Part shown: positions 55,845-64,000 of the stretch, one piece after another
How positions within the stretch are numbered: the first letter of the stretch is position 1
How the letters are laid out: each line of letters starts with the position of its first letter
From: Odiellus spinosus
Taxonomy: Eukaryota > Arthropoda > Arachnida > Opiliones > Phalangiidae
Assembly: GCA_963920705.1 (NCBI GenBank)
Contig: OY987232.1
Coordinates: 16,059,726 to 16,123,725, forward strand
Length of the DNA stretch: 64,000 nucleotides
Reading direction: 5' to 3'
Notes under the pieces: generated by a model
Database searches by the model: none
The model's input: the letters and a program-made list of their open reading frames with translations, nothing else
What the model was told of the DNA's origin: nothing
Made by a program: the position numbers and the translations under genes

Positions 55845-58732
55845 GTAAGTAGAGACAGAAGCCGATGAAACCCTCCTTTGAAGTCTATTACTCCCAGGTC
55901 TTGTCTACCCCTCTCTGTATGGGTTATTCTCAAAAGGCGCGATTCGTACGCCTCCTAACGGTAGATGTTTTCGGAGCGGGAGCTCGTCGAGCGAATATCT
56001 CTAGCGGCCTTGGAGTTCGTCCAAAAAACGTCGTCGTTTGTGGAGAGAGAGAATTTCCAATTTTCCGTAGACAGGGGGGTATGAAGTAGGACCCCTCCGA
56101 TCTCGTAAAATTGGGAATTTTACCCATACAGAGAGGAGCGCTATATGGAACATTGGAGTAGTAGACTTCAAAGGAGGGTTTCATCGGCTTCTGGTAGAGA
56201 TTATGTTGGTCAAAAGTTCAAAACTTTAGTGAAGAATTTTAATGTATAATACAATTATTAGAAGGATATGCTGGATCGAAAAATGAGAGTTTCTCGAACT
56301 GCGAACTAGAAAATTACGCTTATTCCGTAAGTAGAAAGTGTGCATAGCATAATTTGATTACCTGACAATAATCTAGGGAATGTCTGCTTTCTAATGGTGC
56401 AATCGGTTTATGCCTAGGATGTCGTAGAGAAAAGTTACGGCTATTTTAAGATAGGGGTAATTTTTGTAAATTTGGATGATTTCTATCGAGTGGCGAAACA
56501 CCTTTTTCGAGTGGCGAAACTTTATTTTTGGATCTTAAAATAATCTACGGAATGTCTACTTTCTAATGGTGCCATCGGTTTATGCCTAGGATGTCGTAGA
56601 GAAAGGTTACGGTCATTTTAAGATAGGGTAATGTTTGTAAATTTTGCATGATTTTTATCGAGTGGCGAAACACCTTTTTCGAGTGGCGAAACATAATTTT
56701 ATGATCTTAAAATAATCTACGGAATGTCTACTTTCAAATGGTGCAATCGGTTTATGCCAAGAATGTCGTAGAGAAAAGTTACGGCTATTTTAAGATAGGG
56801 GTAATTTTTGGAAATTTGGATGATTTCTATCGGGTGGCGAAACACCTTTTTCAAGTGGCGAAACAGAATTTTATGATTTTAAAATAATCTACGAAATGTC
56901 TACTTTCAAATGGTGCAATTGGTTTATGCCTAGAATGTCGTAGAGAAAAGTTACGGCTATTTTAAAATAGGGGTAATTTTTGGAAATTTGGATGATTTCT
57001 ATCGAGTGGCGAAACACCTTTTTCAAGTGGCGAAACATAATTTTAGGATCTTAAAATAATCTACGGAATGTCTACTTTCTAATGGTGCAATCGGTTTATG
57101 CCTAGGATGTCGTAGAGAAAAGTTACTGCTATTTTAAGATAGGGGTAATTTTTGGAAATTTGGATGATTTCTATCGAGTGGCGAAACACCTTTTTCGAGT
57201 GGCGAAACATAATTTTATGATCTTAAAATAATCTACGGAATGTCTACTTTCTAATGGTGCAATCGGTTTATGCCTAGGAACTCGTAGAGAAAAGTTATGG
57301 CCATTTTAAGATTTAAAGCAAAATTTAATTTCTATAGCTGGCGGCACCTTTTTCTAAGAGCAAAAAATTCGCGCCTGGTAGCGAAAAAATCGGGGACTCA
57401 GGAAAAGAAAACGAAGTTGCTGTCCGCTTGTTTATGTGCCACAACCACAAGAAATTGGTAAGACTAAGATAGTATTTGGACTTGGGCAATCTTATGTTTC
57501 GGCTAGAAGTAGTAGTGGGTGAAGAAGCCTTAATCCATTAGTAAAAAAATTAAAAACAGAAAATAGGCTTAGCTGGATTCATGGAGATCCTCAATGTTTT
57601 CACATTGACGGGTCAGCGACCAATCGAAAGTTATTGGAAGTCTCACCAAGAAGGATCAGATAAGGAGAGGAAAAGTGGGGCTGCGTTGAGTTAGAGAGAG
57701 AAGAGCCAACCTCCCACTCGGGTGGAAAGGGGGGATAGGAAATTCTCGAGGTAAACTGTTGTCACGTGGTCGCTAGCTAGCGCGTCTCATAAAGGATTCG
57801 TTTTACCCACGCGACAACATTTTACCACGAAACGTCTCTACCCCCTTTCTCCCAGAGTGGGAGTTTAGGCCGACGCAGAAGGAACCGCGCCGTCCCCACA
57901 TTTCCTCTCCTTCTCTGATCCTCCTTGATTACATCAATTGATAATTAATCTATAATTTAATTGCAGGATTTACCAAACCTGGCTAAATGTTTCCTTCGAC
58001 ACGTTGGTAAAAAAGAAAACCCGGATATTGATCCCTTGTATTTTGAAGATTACACTATAAGTGTTCTTTCGGTATTTTTATATTTTGGTCATTAGCAAAT
58101 CGAGTTGGAATTTAAACACTCCTTCAATTATGTAAATCAAATGATATTATGAGAAATTCTGATCATTTTTTTTTTGGTTTAAAACTATTCACTAATTTCA
58201 GAAGCCGATGAAACCCTCCTTTGAAGTCTATTACTCCCGGGTCTTGTCTACCCCTCTCTGTATGGGTTAGTCTCAAAAAGCGCGATTCGTACGCCTCCTA
58301 ACGGTAGATATTTTCGGAGCGGGAGTTCGTCCAGCGAATACCTCTAGCAGCCTTGGAGTTCGTCAAAAAAACGTCCTCGTTTGTGGAGAGAGAGAATTTC
58401 CAATTTTCCGTGAACAGGGGGGTATGAAGTAGGACCCCTCCGATCTCGTAAAATTGGGAATTTTACCCATACAGAGAGGAGCGCTATATCGAACATTAGA
58501 GTAGTAGACTTCAAAGGAGGGTTTCATCTACTTCTGCTAGTTTAGATAAAGTTGTGTAATGCAGAGGCTATGGGTTTAAACGTGTTGAAATATCAATTTG
58601 ATTATATAAATTATGTAAATATATTTATTTAGCGGCTATATACTAATAATTTTCTTCTTTTTATTTGAATAGAATTGTTACCATTCAACATATAACGAAG
58701 CACCCAAGCTATTTCCCGAACATTTCAAATAA
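55682..58732 (+). CDS. Small secreted Cys-containing protein, paralogue A (complete, 170 aa)
   Basis: Family not recognised. Five coding exons: 55682-55844, 56262-56326, 57338-57457, 57967-58071, 58673-58732, joined in phases 1, 0, 0, 0. Seen: signal peptide (SLLYLVLVGFTALWLMP), then CKFM, GKCGN, MFYCCQGY, NCELENYAYS, GSEKIGDSG, FMCHNHKKL, AKCFLRHVG, YFEDYTISVLS, NCYHSTYNEA, stop. Cysteines include an adjacent CC pair, so disulfide-bonded and extracellular is likely. Paralogue B lies about 3.4 kb downstream in the same orientation with identical intron phases, so the pair arose by tandem duplication. Intron 1 carries F1 at its donor, intron 2 a tandem array of about 170-bp units, intron 3 an F3 inside an F5 fragment, intron 4 another F1. 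An upstream ATG at 55598 is in frame, but 55682 gives the better signal peptide. Not a typical six-Cys odorant-binding protein spacing; no function assigned. Confidence 0.76.
55856..56193 (+). mobile_element. F1 MITE copy 20, at the donor of paralogue A intron 1
   Basis: Full-length, exact 7-bp TSD GTAGAGA (55849-55855 and 56194-56200). The left TSD overlaps positions +5 and +6 of the GTAAGT donor. Confidence 0.96.
56262..56326 (+). CDS. Paralogue A exon 2
   Basis: Acceptor CAATTATTAG; QGYAGSKNESFSNCELENYA, YS; donor GTAAGT. Aligns with QGY...FSKCELDTYKYS of paralogue B. Found by homology to B; too short to show as a long open frame. Confidence 0.8.
56370..57300. repeat. About 170-bp tandem repeat in paralogue A intron 2
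   Basis: Five to six units, each with two GAGTGGCGAAAC words, GAATGTCTACTTTC, GGTGCAATCGGTTTATGCC and GTCGTAGAGAAAAGTTACGG. The array runs almost to the exon 3 acceptor at 57338. Confidence 0.93.
57338..57457 (+). CDS. Paralogue A exon 3
   Basis: Acceptor AATTTCTATAG, 40 codons, donor GTAAGA. LAAPFSKSKKFAPGSEKIGD then VAVRLFMCHNHKKL; matches LADLLVP...AEGSEEV...TRLYLCDP...KL of B, but lacks the first Cys of B's exon (VPCQQY). Confidence 0.8.
57556..57646. mobile_element. F5 left-centre fragment
   Basis: AAAATAGGCTTAGCTGGATTC to TTATTGGAAGTCTCAC, cut by F3 copy 3. Confidence 0.75.
57647..57927. mobile_element. F3 MITE copy 3, inside F5 fragment in paralogue A intron 3
   Basis: Termini CAAGAAGGATCAGATAAGG and CTCCTTG. 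Left flank is F5, right flank is intron sequence, and there is no TSD, so the right half of the host F5 was probably deleted. Confidence 0.9.
57967..58071 (+). CDS. Paralogue A exon 4
   Basis: Acceptor TTTAATTGCAG, 35 codons, donor GTATTT. DLPNLAKCFLRHVGKKENPD then PLYFEDYTISVLS; the YFEDYT[IL]SVL end is shared with paralogue B exon 4. Confidence 0.84.
58199..58536 (+). mobile_element. F1 MITE copy 21, in paralogue A intron 4
   Basis: Right end is the CATCTACTTCTG variant; near TSD CTAATTT/CTAGTTT. Confidence 0.94.
58673..58732 (+). CDS. Paralogue A last exon
   Basis: Acceptor TTATTTGAATAG, then NCYHSTYNEAPKLFPEHFK and TAA. AATAAA signals at 58728 (overlapping the stop) and 58773 suit a short 3' UTR. 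Its counterpart in B lies beyond the window. Confidence 0.65.
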   Translation, partial: NCYHSTYNEAPKLFPEHFK

Positions 58733-58778
58733 AATTATGTATAATTTAATGTGTACGAACAATTAAAGACTTAATAAA
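58728..58778 (+). terminator. Polyadenylation signals of paralogue A
   Basis: AATAAA at 58728-58733, overlapping the stop codon, and again at 58773-58778. Either could direct cleavage. Confidence 0.4.
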
Positions 58779-58889
58779 AATTATATTCAAGCATGAATAA
58801 TCTATTACTGCATTTTATCGGTACTAAATCATTAAAATTCATAATTATTAAAACTCATAATTTTGAATTAAGTTATACCGATCCTTTAG

Positions 58890-59360
58890 AGGGAGAATGA
58901 AAGGTCGAAACAACCTATTTTTAATCGATTAAGAATGCTAAAATAATGAGAAAAACAATAATATAACTCACCAAAAATATTTCGTTATTTTATAATCAAT
59001 TTCCAAAGTTTCGATGCTAAGCCTTGGCTGCCTAGCTCGGCGGACTAGGCTAGCACGACCTGTATTTTTTTTTAATATTCGCGGCTGTTCTTATCGCCAA
59101 TCACGAGCTAGTACGCGTATTTAAAATACTCTCTCGTGATTGGCGAATAGATCAGACGGGAATATTAAAAAAAAATACGGCTCGTGCTCGCCTAGTTCGC
59201 CGAGCTAGGCAGCCAAGGCTTAGCATATGCAAGTTTCGGAACTTTGGAAATTGATTATAAAATAACGAAATATTTTTGGTGAGTTATATTATTGTTTTTC
59301 TCATTATTTTAGCATTCTTAATCGATTAAAAATAGGTTGTTTCGGCCTTTCATGCTCCCT
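58890..59360. mobile_element. F6 large hairpin element, copy 2 (complete)
   Basis: AGGGAGAATGAAAGGTCG ... CGGCCTTTCATGCTCCCT|TTAA, 471 bp, almost entirely self-complementary. Directly downstream of paralogue A's polyA signals. Confidence 0.9.
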
Positions 59361-59455
59361 TTAAAGGAAGATTATTAGGTGAAAATTTCGTACCCATTTT
59401 AATTTTTTATCTGATTCCTTGCAATTAAATATATCCTGCTGAATTTTTTCATATT

Positions 59456-60049
59456 TTTTAAAAAATTATTTCGATGAGAATTAATTATTTAAAACTTAAT
59501 TAGGCTTAGCTATGTGTTTGAATTTTTCACTGTTGCCAAAGGACCAATCAGAGCAAAGAGCCAATGACAGGAGACTCTATCGAAGTTAGATCGTAGAACT
59601 CCTAGCGACATCTAGGTGATAATATAAAGATCTTGGTTTAAATTGAAGATTTGAAATAGAATAGTTTACTAATTTTCTCCAATAGAAGCGGCAGCTACGT
59701 TTTAAAAACTATAAGCTTCGCTAGTAACGAGCTTTGGATGCTAATGATGCCTACAATCTTTTATAAACCTAATTTTCATAAAAATCAAATCCAAAATTTA
59801 AACTACGTTATCACCTAGATGTCGCTAGGGTTTCTACTTTTTATCTTAGTAAGTCGGGGGATGAGTCCTTGGTTCTGATTGGCTTCTTGGCAAAAGTAGA
59901 AAAATTCAAATGCGTGTTTAGGATATAAAACTTTAAAAAATATTTTCTAATAGTATTTGTACTTCAAAAATTATGAAAAAATTCAGGGGAGCATATTTTT
60001 ACATAAGGAATCAGAAAAAAAATACTTCATTTCAGCTAATAGTATCCCT
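59456..60049. mobile_element. F10 element copy 2
   Basis: Same orientation and length as 33775-34369, with only scattered differences visible, including near 59553 and the A-run near 60012. Confidence 0.85.
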
Positions 60050-60694
60050 TTAAGTAGACGTCGTCAACTACTAAGTACACGTTAACTCTTGGTGTGTTTT
60101 TAAATCATTTCTAAGTTTCTAGCCAAGTTTTCAAAGCCCTCTACTTAAATATTTTACAGCTATAATCCAACATCAGCTATAAGGGCTTAAGTTTGAGCTC
60201 AAGGTACTTGTAATGAAAATTTTCGTATTAAAATGAAAACGCGTCTTTTCAAAGTAGAATTGATAATACAGTCAAAGGTATCTTTCATATCAAAAATTAT
60301 AATGAAATGGGTATCTGTAGCTGTGAATATACACTATCAATTCAAAGTTGGAAGAATTTTGACTGCGATAAACATCTGGTAAGTTTTACTCATTCAAAAA
60401 CAAGCTAGGGTTTTTCCCGAAACTAAAATATCGGTATTTTGTCTGAATATTTTGAGTTTTATTTTATTATTTACACTTAAAGGGAGAATGCAACCTAATA
60501 AAAGTGATTTTAAATCGATTCATTATCGTTTAAATCGATCTAATCCACCAGTAAAAGAAAATTTACAAACAAATATTAAATTGGAAATAAATTTAATACT
60601 TACCAGGGAAATAGGCTTAGCTGGATTCATGGAGATTCGGAATTTCTTCGCATTGAAGGGTCAGCGACCAATCGAATTTTATTATAAGTTTCAT

Positions 60695-61031
60695 CAGAAG
60701 CCGATGAAACCCTCCTTTGAAGTCTACTACTCCAATGTTCCATATAGCGCTCCTCTCTGTATGGGTAAAATTCCCAATTTTACGAGTTAGAAGGGGTCCT
60801 ACTTCATCCCCCCTGTCTATGGAAAATTGGAAATTCTCTCTCTCCACAAACGACGACGTTTTTTGGACGAACTCCAAGGCTGCTAGAGATATTCGCTCGA
60901 CGAGCTCTCGCTCCGAAAACATCTACCGTTAGGAGGCGTACGAATCGCGCCTTTTGAGAATAACCCATACAGAGAGGGGTAGACAAGACCAGGGAGTAAT
61001 AGACTTCAAAGGAGGGTTTCATCGGCTTCTG
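60695..61031 (-). mobile_element. F1 MITE copy 22, nested in F5
   Basis: Full-length; near TSD GTTTCAT/GTCTCAT. Interrupts the F5 element at 60481-61544. Confidence 0.95.
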
Positions 61032-61048
61032 GTCTCATGGAGATCTCG

Positions 61049-61352
61049 CCGTCGTAGTGACGCGAATAACGAGATAAAAGTCGCCTTCATACTAATCCTT
61101 GGAATCGATTTAAAGCGTTTCAAGACGATTCGCTAGAGTCGTGTGAATGGGAAACCGTCTTTTCTCGTATCGATTTGATTCGATTTCTTGAAACTGCTTC
61201 GGGAACCAGTTTCACACTGATTCGGTTTCAACAATCGATAGATTAAGCTACAATAAATCGATTTATGAAGATAATGCTTAACACCATTTGAATATCGGTT
61301 TGATTTTACAGTTTAAAATCGATTAAGAAATCCTAGTGTGACCGTAGCTAAT
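61049..61352. mobile_element. K element, nested in F5
   Basis: 304 bp splitting F5, flanked by GAGATCTCG on both sides (61040-61048, 61353-61361), a likely 9-bp duplication. Contains CTGCTTCGGGAACCAGTTTC and AATCGATTTAAAGCGTTTC. Confidence 0.68.
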
Positions 61353-61565
61353 GAGATCTCGTCTTAACGACACGCCTTTGCTCATTGGTCGATGACTCTT
61401 CAATGCGAAGAAATTCAGGATCTCCATGAATCTAGCTAAGCCTAATTTCAGGGTATGTTTCAAATTTGGTTACTGGTGAATTAGGCCTATTTGAAAGATA
61501 AGAAATCGATAAAAAATCACTTGTTATTAGGTTGCATTCTCCCTTTAACGCGTACTTTGTAGAAT

Positions 61566-61903
61566 CAGAAGCCGATGAAACCCTCCTTTGAAGTCTACTA
61601 CTCTAATGTTCGATATTGCGCTCCTCTCTGTATGGGTAAAATTCCCAATTTTACGAGATCGGAGGGGTCCTACTTCATACCCCCCTATCTACGGAAAATA
61701 GGAAATTCTCTCTCTCCACAAACGACGACGTTTTTTTGACGAACTCCAAGGCTGCTAGAGATATTCGCTCGACGAGCTCCCGCTCCGAAAATATCTACCG
61801 TTAGGAGGCGTACGAATCGCGCTTATTGAAACTAACCCATACAGAGAGGGGTAGACAAGACCAGGGAGTAATAGACTTCAAAGGAGGGTTTCATCGGCTT
61901 CTG
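61566..61903 (-). mobile_element. F1 MITE copy 23
   Basis: Full-length F1, exact 7-bp TSD GTAGAAT; about 240 bp upstream of the paralogue B ATG. Confidence 0.95.
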
Positions 61904-62015
61904 GTAGAATATATTATAAACTTTTGGTATGATACAAAAAATTCAACTAACCTTGACGTAAGTATATTAGTCTCCTACGATAATTTATGACTGTTGAGTT
62001 TTGGTTAGCAGCAGT

Positions 62016-62022
62016 TATAAAA
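62016..62022 (+). promoter_or_regulatory. TATA-like box of paralogue B
   Basis: TATAAAA in an otherwise unremarkable upstream region, 122 bp before the ATG. Position fits a core promoter with a short 5' UTR. A single motif in AT-rich DNA is weak evidence. Confidence 0.35.
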
Positions 62023-62143
62023 CAACGTATACTCATCTACACTACTACTTTTGTTCACTATTATCATTTTGTTAACAACTACGAAGAACGCGAAGCAGCA
62101 GATTCGAATATTTTAACACATAGCAGCGATTTTAAGATTTTCA

Positions 62144-62285
62144 ATGATTATAACTTTGTCGGTGATATTGGCTTTAATTAGCACAATTAATTCATTAAAT
62201 GGCCTCATTAATTTGAATCCTGGCGGAGATGTAAAGTGTGGATCTTACGAGGGAAGAATTCAAAGACTTCTGTCATATTGCTGTC
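62144..62285 (+). CDS. Paralogue B exon 1
   Basis: 47 codons plus one base from ATG ATT ATA to TGC TGT C, donor GTAAGT. It uses a different frame from the longer overlapping ORF at 61987-62181; the signal peptide and the CC|phase 1 end shared with A decide the frame. Confidence 0.82.
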
Positions 62286-63933
62286 GTAAGTGTAAACCTA
62301 GAGCTCGGAATCTCGGATAAATTAAGTTAATATAAATCCACAAATTATATAAACAGAATCGTATTCAAATGCTGGATACGAATTAGACCCGGAGATAAAA
62401 TTTTAAGCTCGATTAATAAACAAATACGCGTTTATTCGAACGGATAACGCGAAGATAAAAATACGACGTTTCTCGAAATCCGTGTAGAATGAAATATAAT
62501 AATTCGATTTTTTCATCTAAATCGAAAGGAACAATTCTAGCTTCGAGATCTCAATTTTGGGTTAAAATAGACGAAGAAACTCGAAAGTTTTCAAATGTTT
62601 CTTGCCTGTGGTCCAAGGGTGTTTAGTCTCTGTTAAGTAATAACTTAAAGGTGACATTCTAATGATATAAATGTATATATTCAATTTGCAGAAGGGTACA
62701 TGTACCAGGGGAATGGTTCAGAGTTCAACAAAGACTTTTCAAAGTGCGAATTGGACACGTACAAATATTCGGTTAGTATTACAGGAAACATGATGATTAA
62801 TTTACAATGTCAGTATGAGCGTACGTCAAGTAACTCTTACCAGACCGTTCTAGTAGGTTTTAGAAAAGTCTGGAGAGGTCTAGAAAATTCTGGAAAGGGC
62901 TTGGAAGTTCTAGAATGGTTTGGAAAGTGGTTGAAAGTTCTAGAAAATCTGGAAATACCTGGAAAGCTCTAGAGAGGTCTGGCTAACTTTGGAAAATTCC
63001 AGAAAATTTTAGAAAATTCTCGGAAAGTTTTGAAATATTGCGGAAAATTCTAGAAACGTCTAGAAAATTCTGAGAAAACTGAAAAGTTCTAAAAAAGTCT
63101 AGAAAAATCTAGAAAATTCTGGAAAAACTAAAAAGGTTCTAGAAAACTTAAGAAAAATCTAGAAAATTCTGGCAAATTCTAAAAAATTAATTCTGGAAAG
63201 TTCTGAAAATTTTTGGAAAATTTTAGAAAGTTCTGAAATTTTTTTGGAAAATTCTAGAAAGTTCTGAAAATTTCTGGAAAATTCCGAAAATTTCTGGAAA
63301 ATTCCGAAAATTTCTGGAAAATTCCGAAAATTTCTGGAAAATTCTGAAAATTTCTGGAAAATTTTGAAAATTTCTGGAAAATTTTGAAAATTTCTGGAAA
63401 ATTCTGAAAATTTATGGAAAAATTCTGAAAATTTCTGGAAAAATTCTGAAAATTTCTGGAAAAATTCTGAAAATTTCTGGAAATTTTTAAAAAAATCTAC
63501 GTTTTTTCTAGAAATAGATACTATAAACAAAGCCAAACTTCCAGTAATATTTTAAATATTTTCTACTTCTAAATTGCAGCTGGCCGATCTATTGGTGCCG
63601 TGCCAGCAATACGCGGAAGGAAGCGAAGAAGTGCTGGCAGATGAAAACACTAGAGAACTGCAAACTCGACTTTACTTGTGCGACCCGGCAACCAAACCAA
63701 AATTAGTAAGTCAATGACTTATAATTTATTTCGCTCTTTATTCTATTAAGACGGATTAGGTTCTCTATGGTTCCTTAAATTTCATTTTCCCAAATTAATA
63801 TTCTAATTAATTGGAATTAATATATTTTTAGCAAATTAAGGAGCTGTCTAAATGTTATATAGAAGCAGTCCCGAAAACGTATCCAGGAACCGATCTATCT
63901 TACTTCGAAGACTACACACTCAGTGTACTTCTG
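62144..63933 (+). CDS. Small secreted Cys-containing protein, paralogue B (4 exons; last exon beyond right edge)
   Basis: Same unrecognised family as 55682-58732. Exons 62144-62285, 62692-62771, 63580-63705, 63832-63933, phases 1, 0, 0, then donor GTAAGA after the fourth. Seen: signal peptide MIITLSVILALISTINS, then VKCGSYEGRIQRLLSYCCQG, FSKCELDTYKYS, LVPCQQYAEGSEEV, RLYLCDPATKPKL, LSKCYIEAVPKTY, YFEDYTLSVLL. It lacks the CKFM Cys of A and has an extra Cys in VPCQQY. Intron 1 holds an F9 element, intron 2 a 20-bp minisatellite, intron 4 an F1 copy that runs off the window. TATA-like motif 122 bp before the ATG. Confidence 0.8.
62300..62604. mobile_element. F9 element, left part, in paralogue B intron 1
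   Basis: AGAGCTCGGAATCTCGG through CGTTTCTCGAAATCCGTG, truncated on the right; begins 15 bp past the exon 1 donor. Confidence 0.8.
62692..62771 (+). CDS. Paralogue B exon 2
   Basis: Acceptor TTCAATTTGCAG, QGYMYQGNGSEF then FSKCELDTYKYS, donor GTTAGT (weak but usable). Phases 1 in, 0 out, as in A. Confidence 0.83.
62866..63495. repeat. 20-bp minisatellite in paralogue B intron 2
   Basis: Left half CTAGAAAATTCTGGAAA words, right half a cleaner GAAAATTTCTGGAAAATTCT unit. Same vocabulary as 17266-17710. Confidence 0.93.
63580..63705 (+). CDS. Paralogue B exon 3
   Basis: Acceptor TTCTAAATTGCAG, 42 codons LADLLVPCQQYAEGSEEVLA ... LYLCDPATKPKL, donor GTAAGT. Confidence 0.86.
63832..63933 (+). CDS. 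Paralogue B exon 4
   Basis: Acceptor ATATTTTTAG, 34 codons QIKELSKCYIEAVPKTYPGT ... YFEDYTLSVLL, donor GTAAGA. The final exon should follow the F1 copy that starts at 63959. Confidence 0.86.
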
Positions 63934-63958
63934 GTAAGAAAAATAAATTAAAACAGAC

Positions 63959-64000
63959 CAGAAGCCGATGAAACCCTCCTTTGAAGTCTACTACTCTAAT
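63959..64000 (-). mobile_element. F1 MITE copy 24, cut by window edge
   Basis: First 42 bp of an F1, in the intron after paralogue B exon 4. Confidence 0.9.

Larger units (their letters stand above)
60481..61544. mobile_element. F5 palindromic MITE with two nested insertions
   Basis: Ends TTAA|AGGGAGAATGCAACC and GGTTGCATTCTCCCT|TTAA; near-complete inverted halves with AATAGGCTTAGCTGGATTC in the middle. Interrupted by F1 copy 22 and by a K element at 61049-61352. Confidence 0.88.

Noticed and set aside
55682-58732. Paralogue A as an odorant-binding protein
   Set aside because: Secreted, with cysteines, but the Cys spacing (adjacent CC, far-spaced rest) does not fit the six-Cys pattern; left unassigned.
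61987-62181. 64-codon frame upstream of paralogue B
   Set aside because: Overlaps the 5' UTR and signal-peptide exon in a different frame; no homologue in paralogue A.

Overview
The window is nuclear DNA of an arthropod, almost certainly an insect. It is AT-rich, its genes have spliced exons with canonical GT/AG borders, and it carries short internal runs of the insect telomere motif TTAGG. The proteins recognised are an Mmp1-type matrix metalloproteinase and two divergent ionotropic receptors (IRs), a chemosensory family of protostomes. Species cannot be named from the sequence. Coding DNA is only a few percent of the window; most of the rest is small non-autonomous DNA transposons (MITEs), often nested, and minisatellite arrays.

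Layout. 1-6.9 kb: repeats only, inside or beyond the metalloproteinase gene. 6.9-24.2 kb, minus strand: first three coding exons of the metalloproteinase (signal peptide, peptidoglycan-binding-like prodomain, cysteine switch plus furin site). The catalytic exons lie off the left edge; intron 1 is about 15.5 kb and full of satellites. 24.2-37.9 kb: gene-poor, transposon-rich. 38.0-41.4 kb, minus strand: IR gene 1 (end of S1 through the C terminus). 41.5-50.6 kb: transposons and two long minisatellites. 50.7-53.8 kb, plus strand: IR gene 2, head-to-head with IR gene 1 and sharing two intron positions and phases with it. 55.7-58.7 kb and 62.1-64.0 kb, plus strand: a tandem pair of paralogous small secreted Cys-containing proteins of a family I do not recognise. 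The first is complete (170 aa, five coding exons); the second has four of its exons inside the window.

Mobile DNA. Names are mine. F1 (about 338 bp, termini CAGAAG/CTTCTG) has 23 full-length copies and two partial ones. F1, F2 (CAAGAATCC) and F3 (CAAGGAGG) share no internal sequence, but all give exact 7-bp target-site duplications (TSDs) and start with CA, so they probably use one transposase type. A second guild (F5, F6, F10, F11 and others) has termini of the form TTAA|AGGG...CCCT|TTAA. F8 elements are foldbacks whose arms are short tandem 'sentences' around a TTAGG core; one sits in an intron of each IR gene. A 31-bp insertion at 39501-39531 is just two F3 ends back to back with a perfect 7-bp TSD.

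The metalloproteinase would be secreted and act on extracellular matrix. The IRs would be membrane receptors in sensory cells. The small proteins would be secreted. Nothing in the sequence ties the three together functionally.
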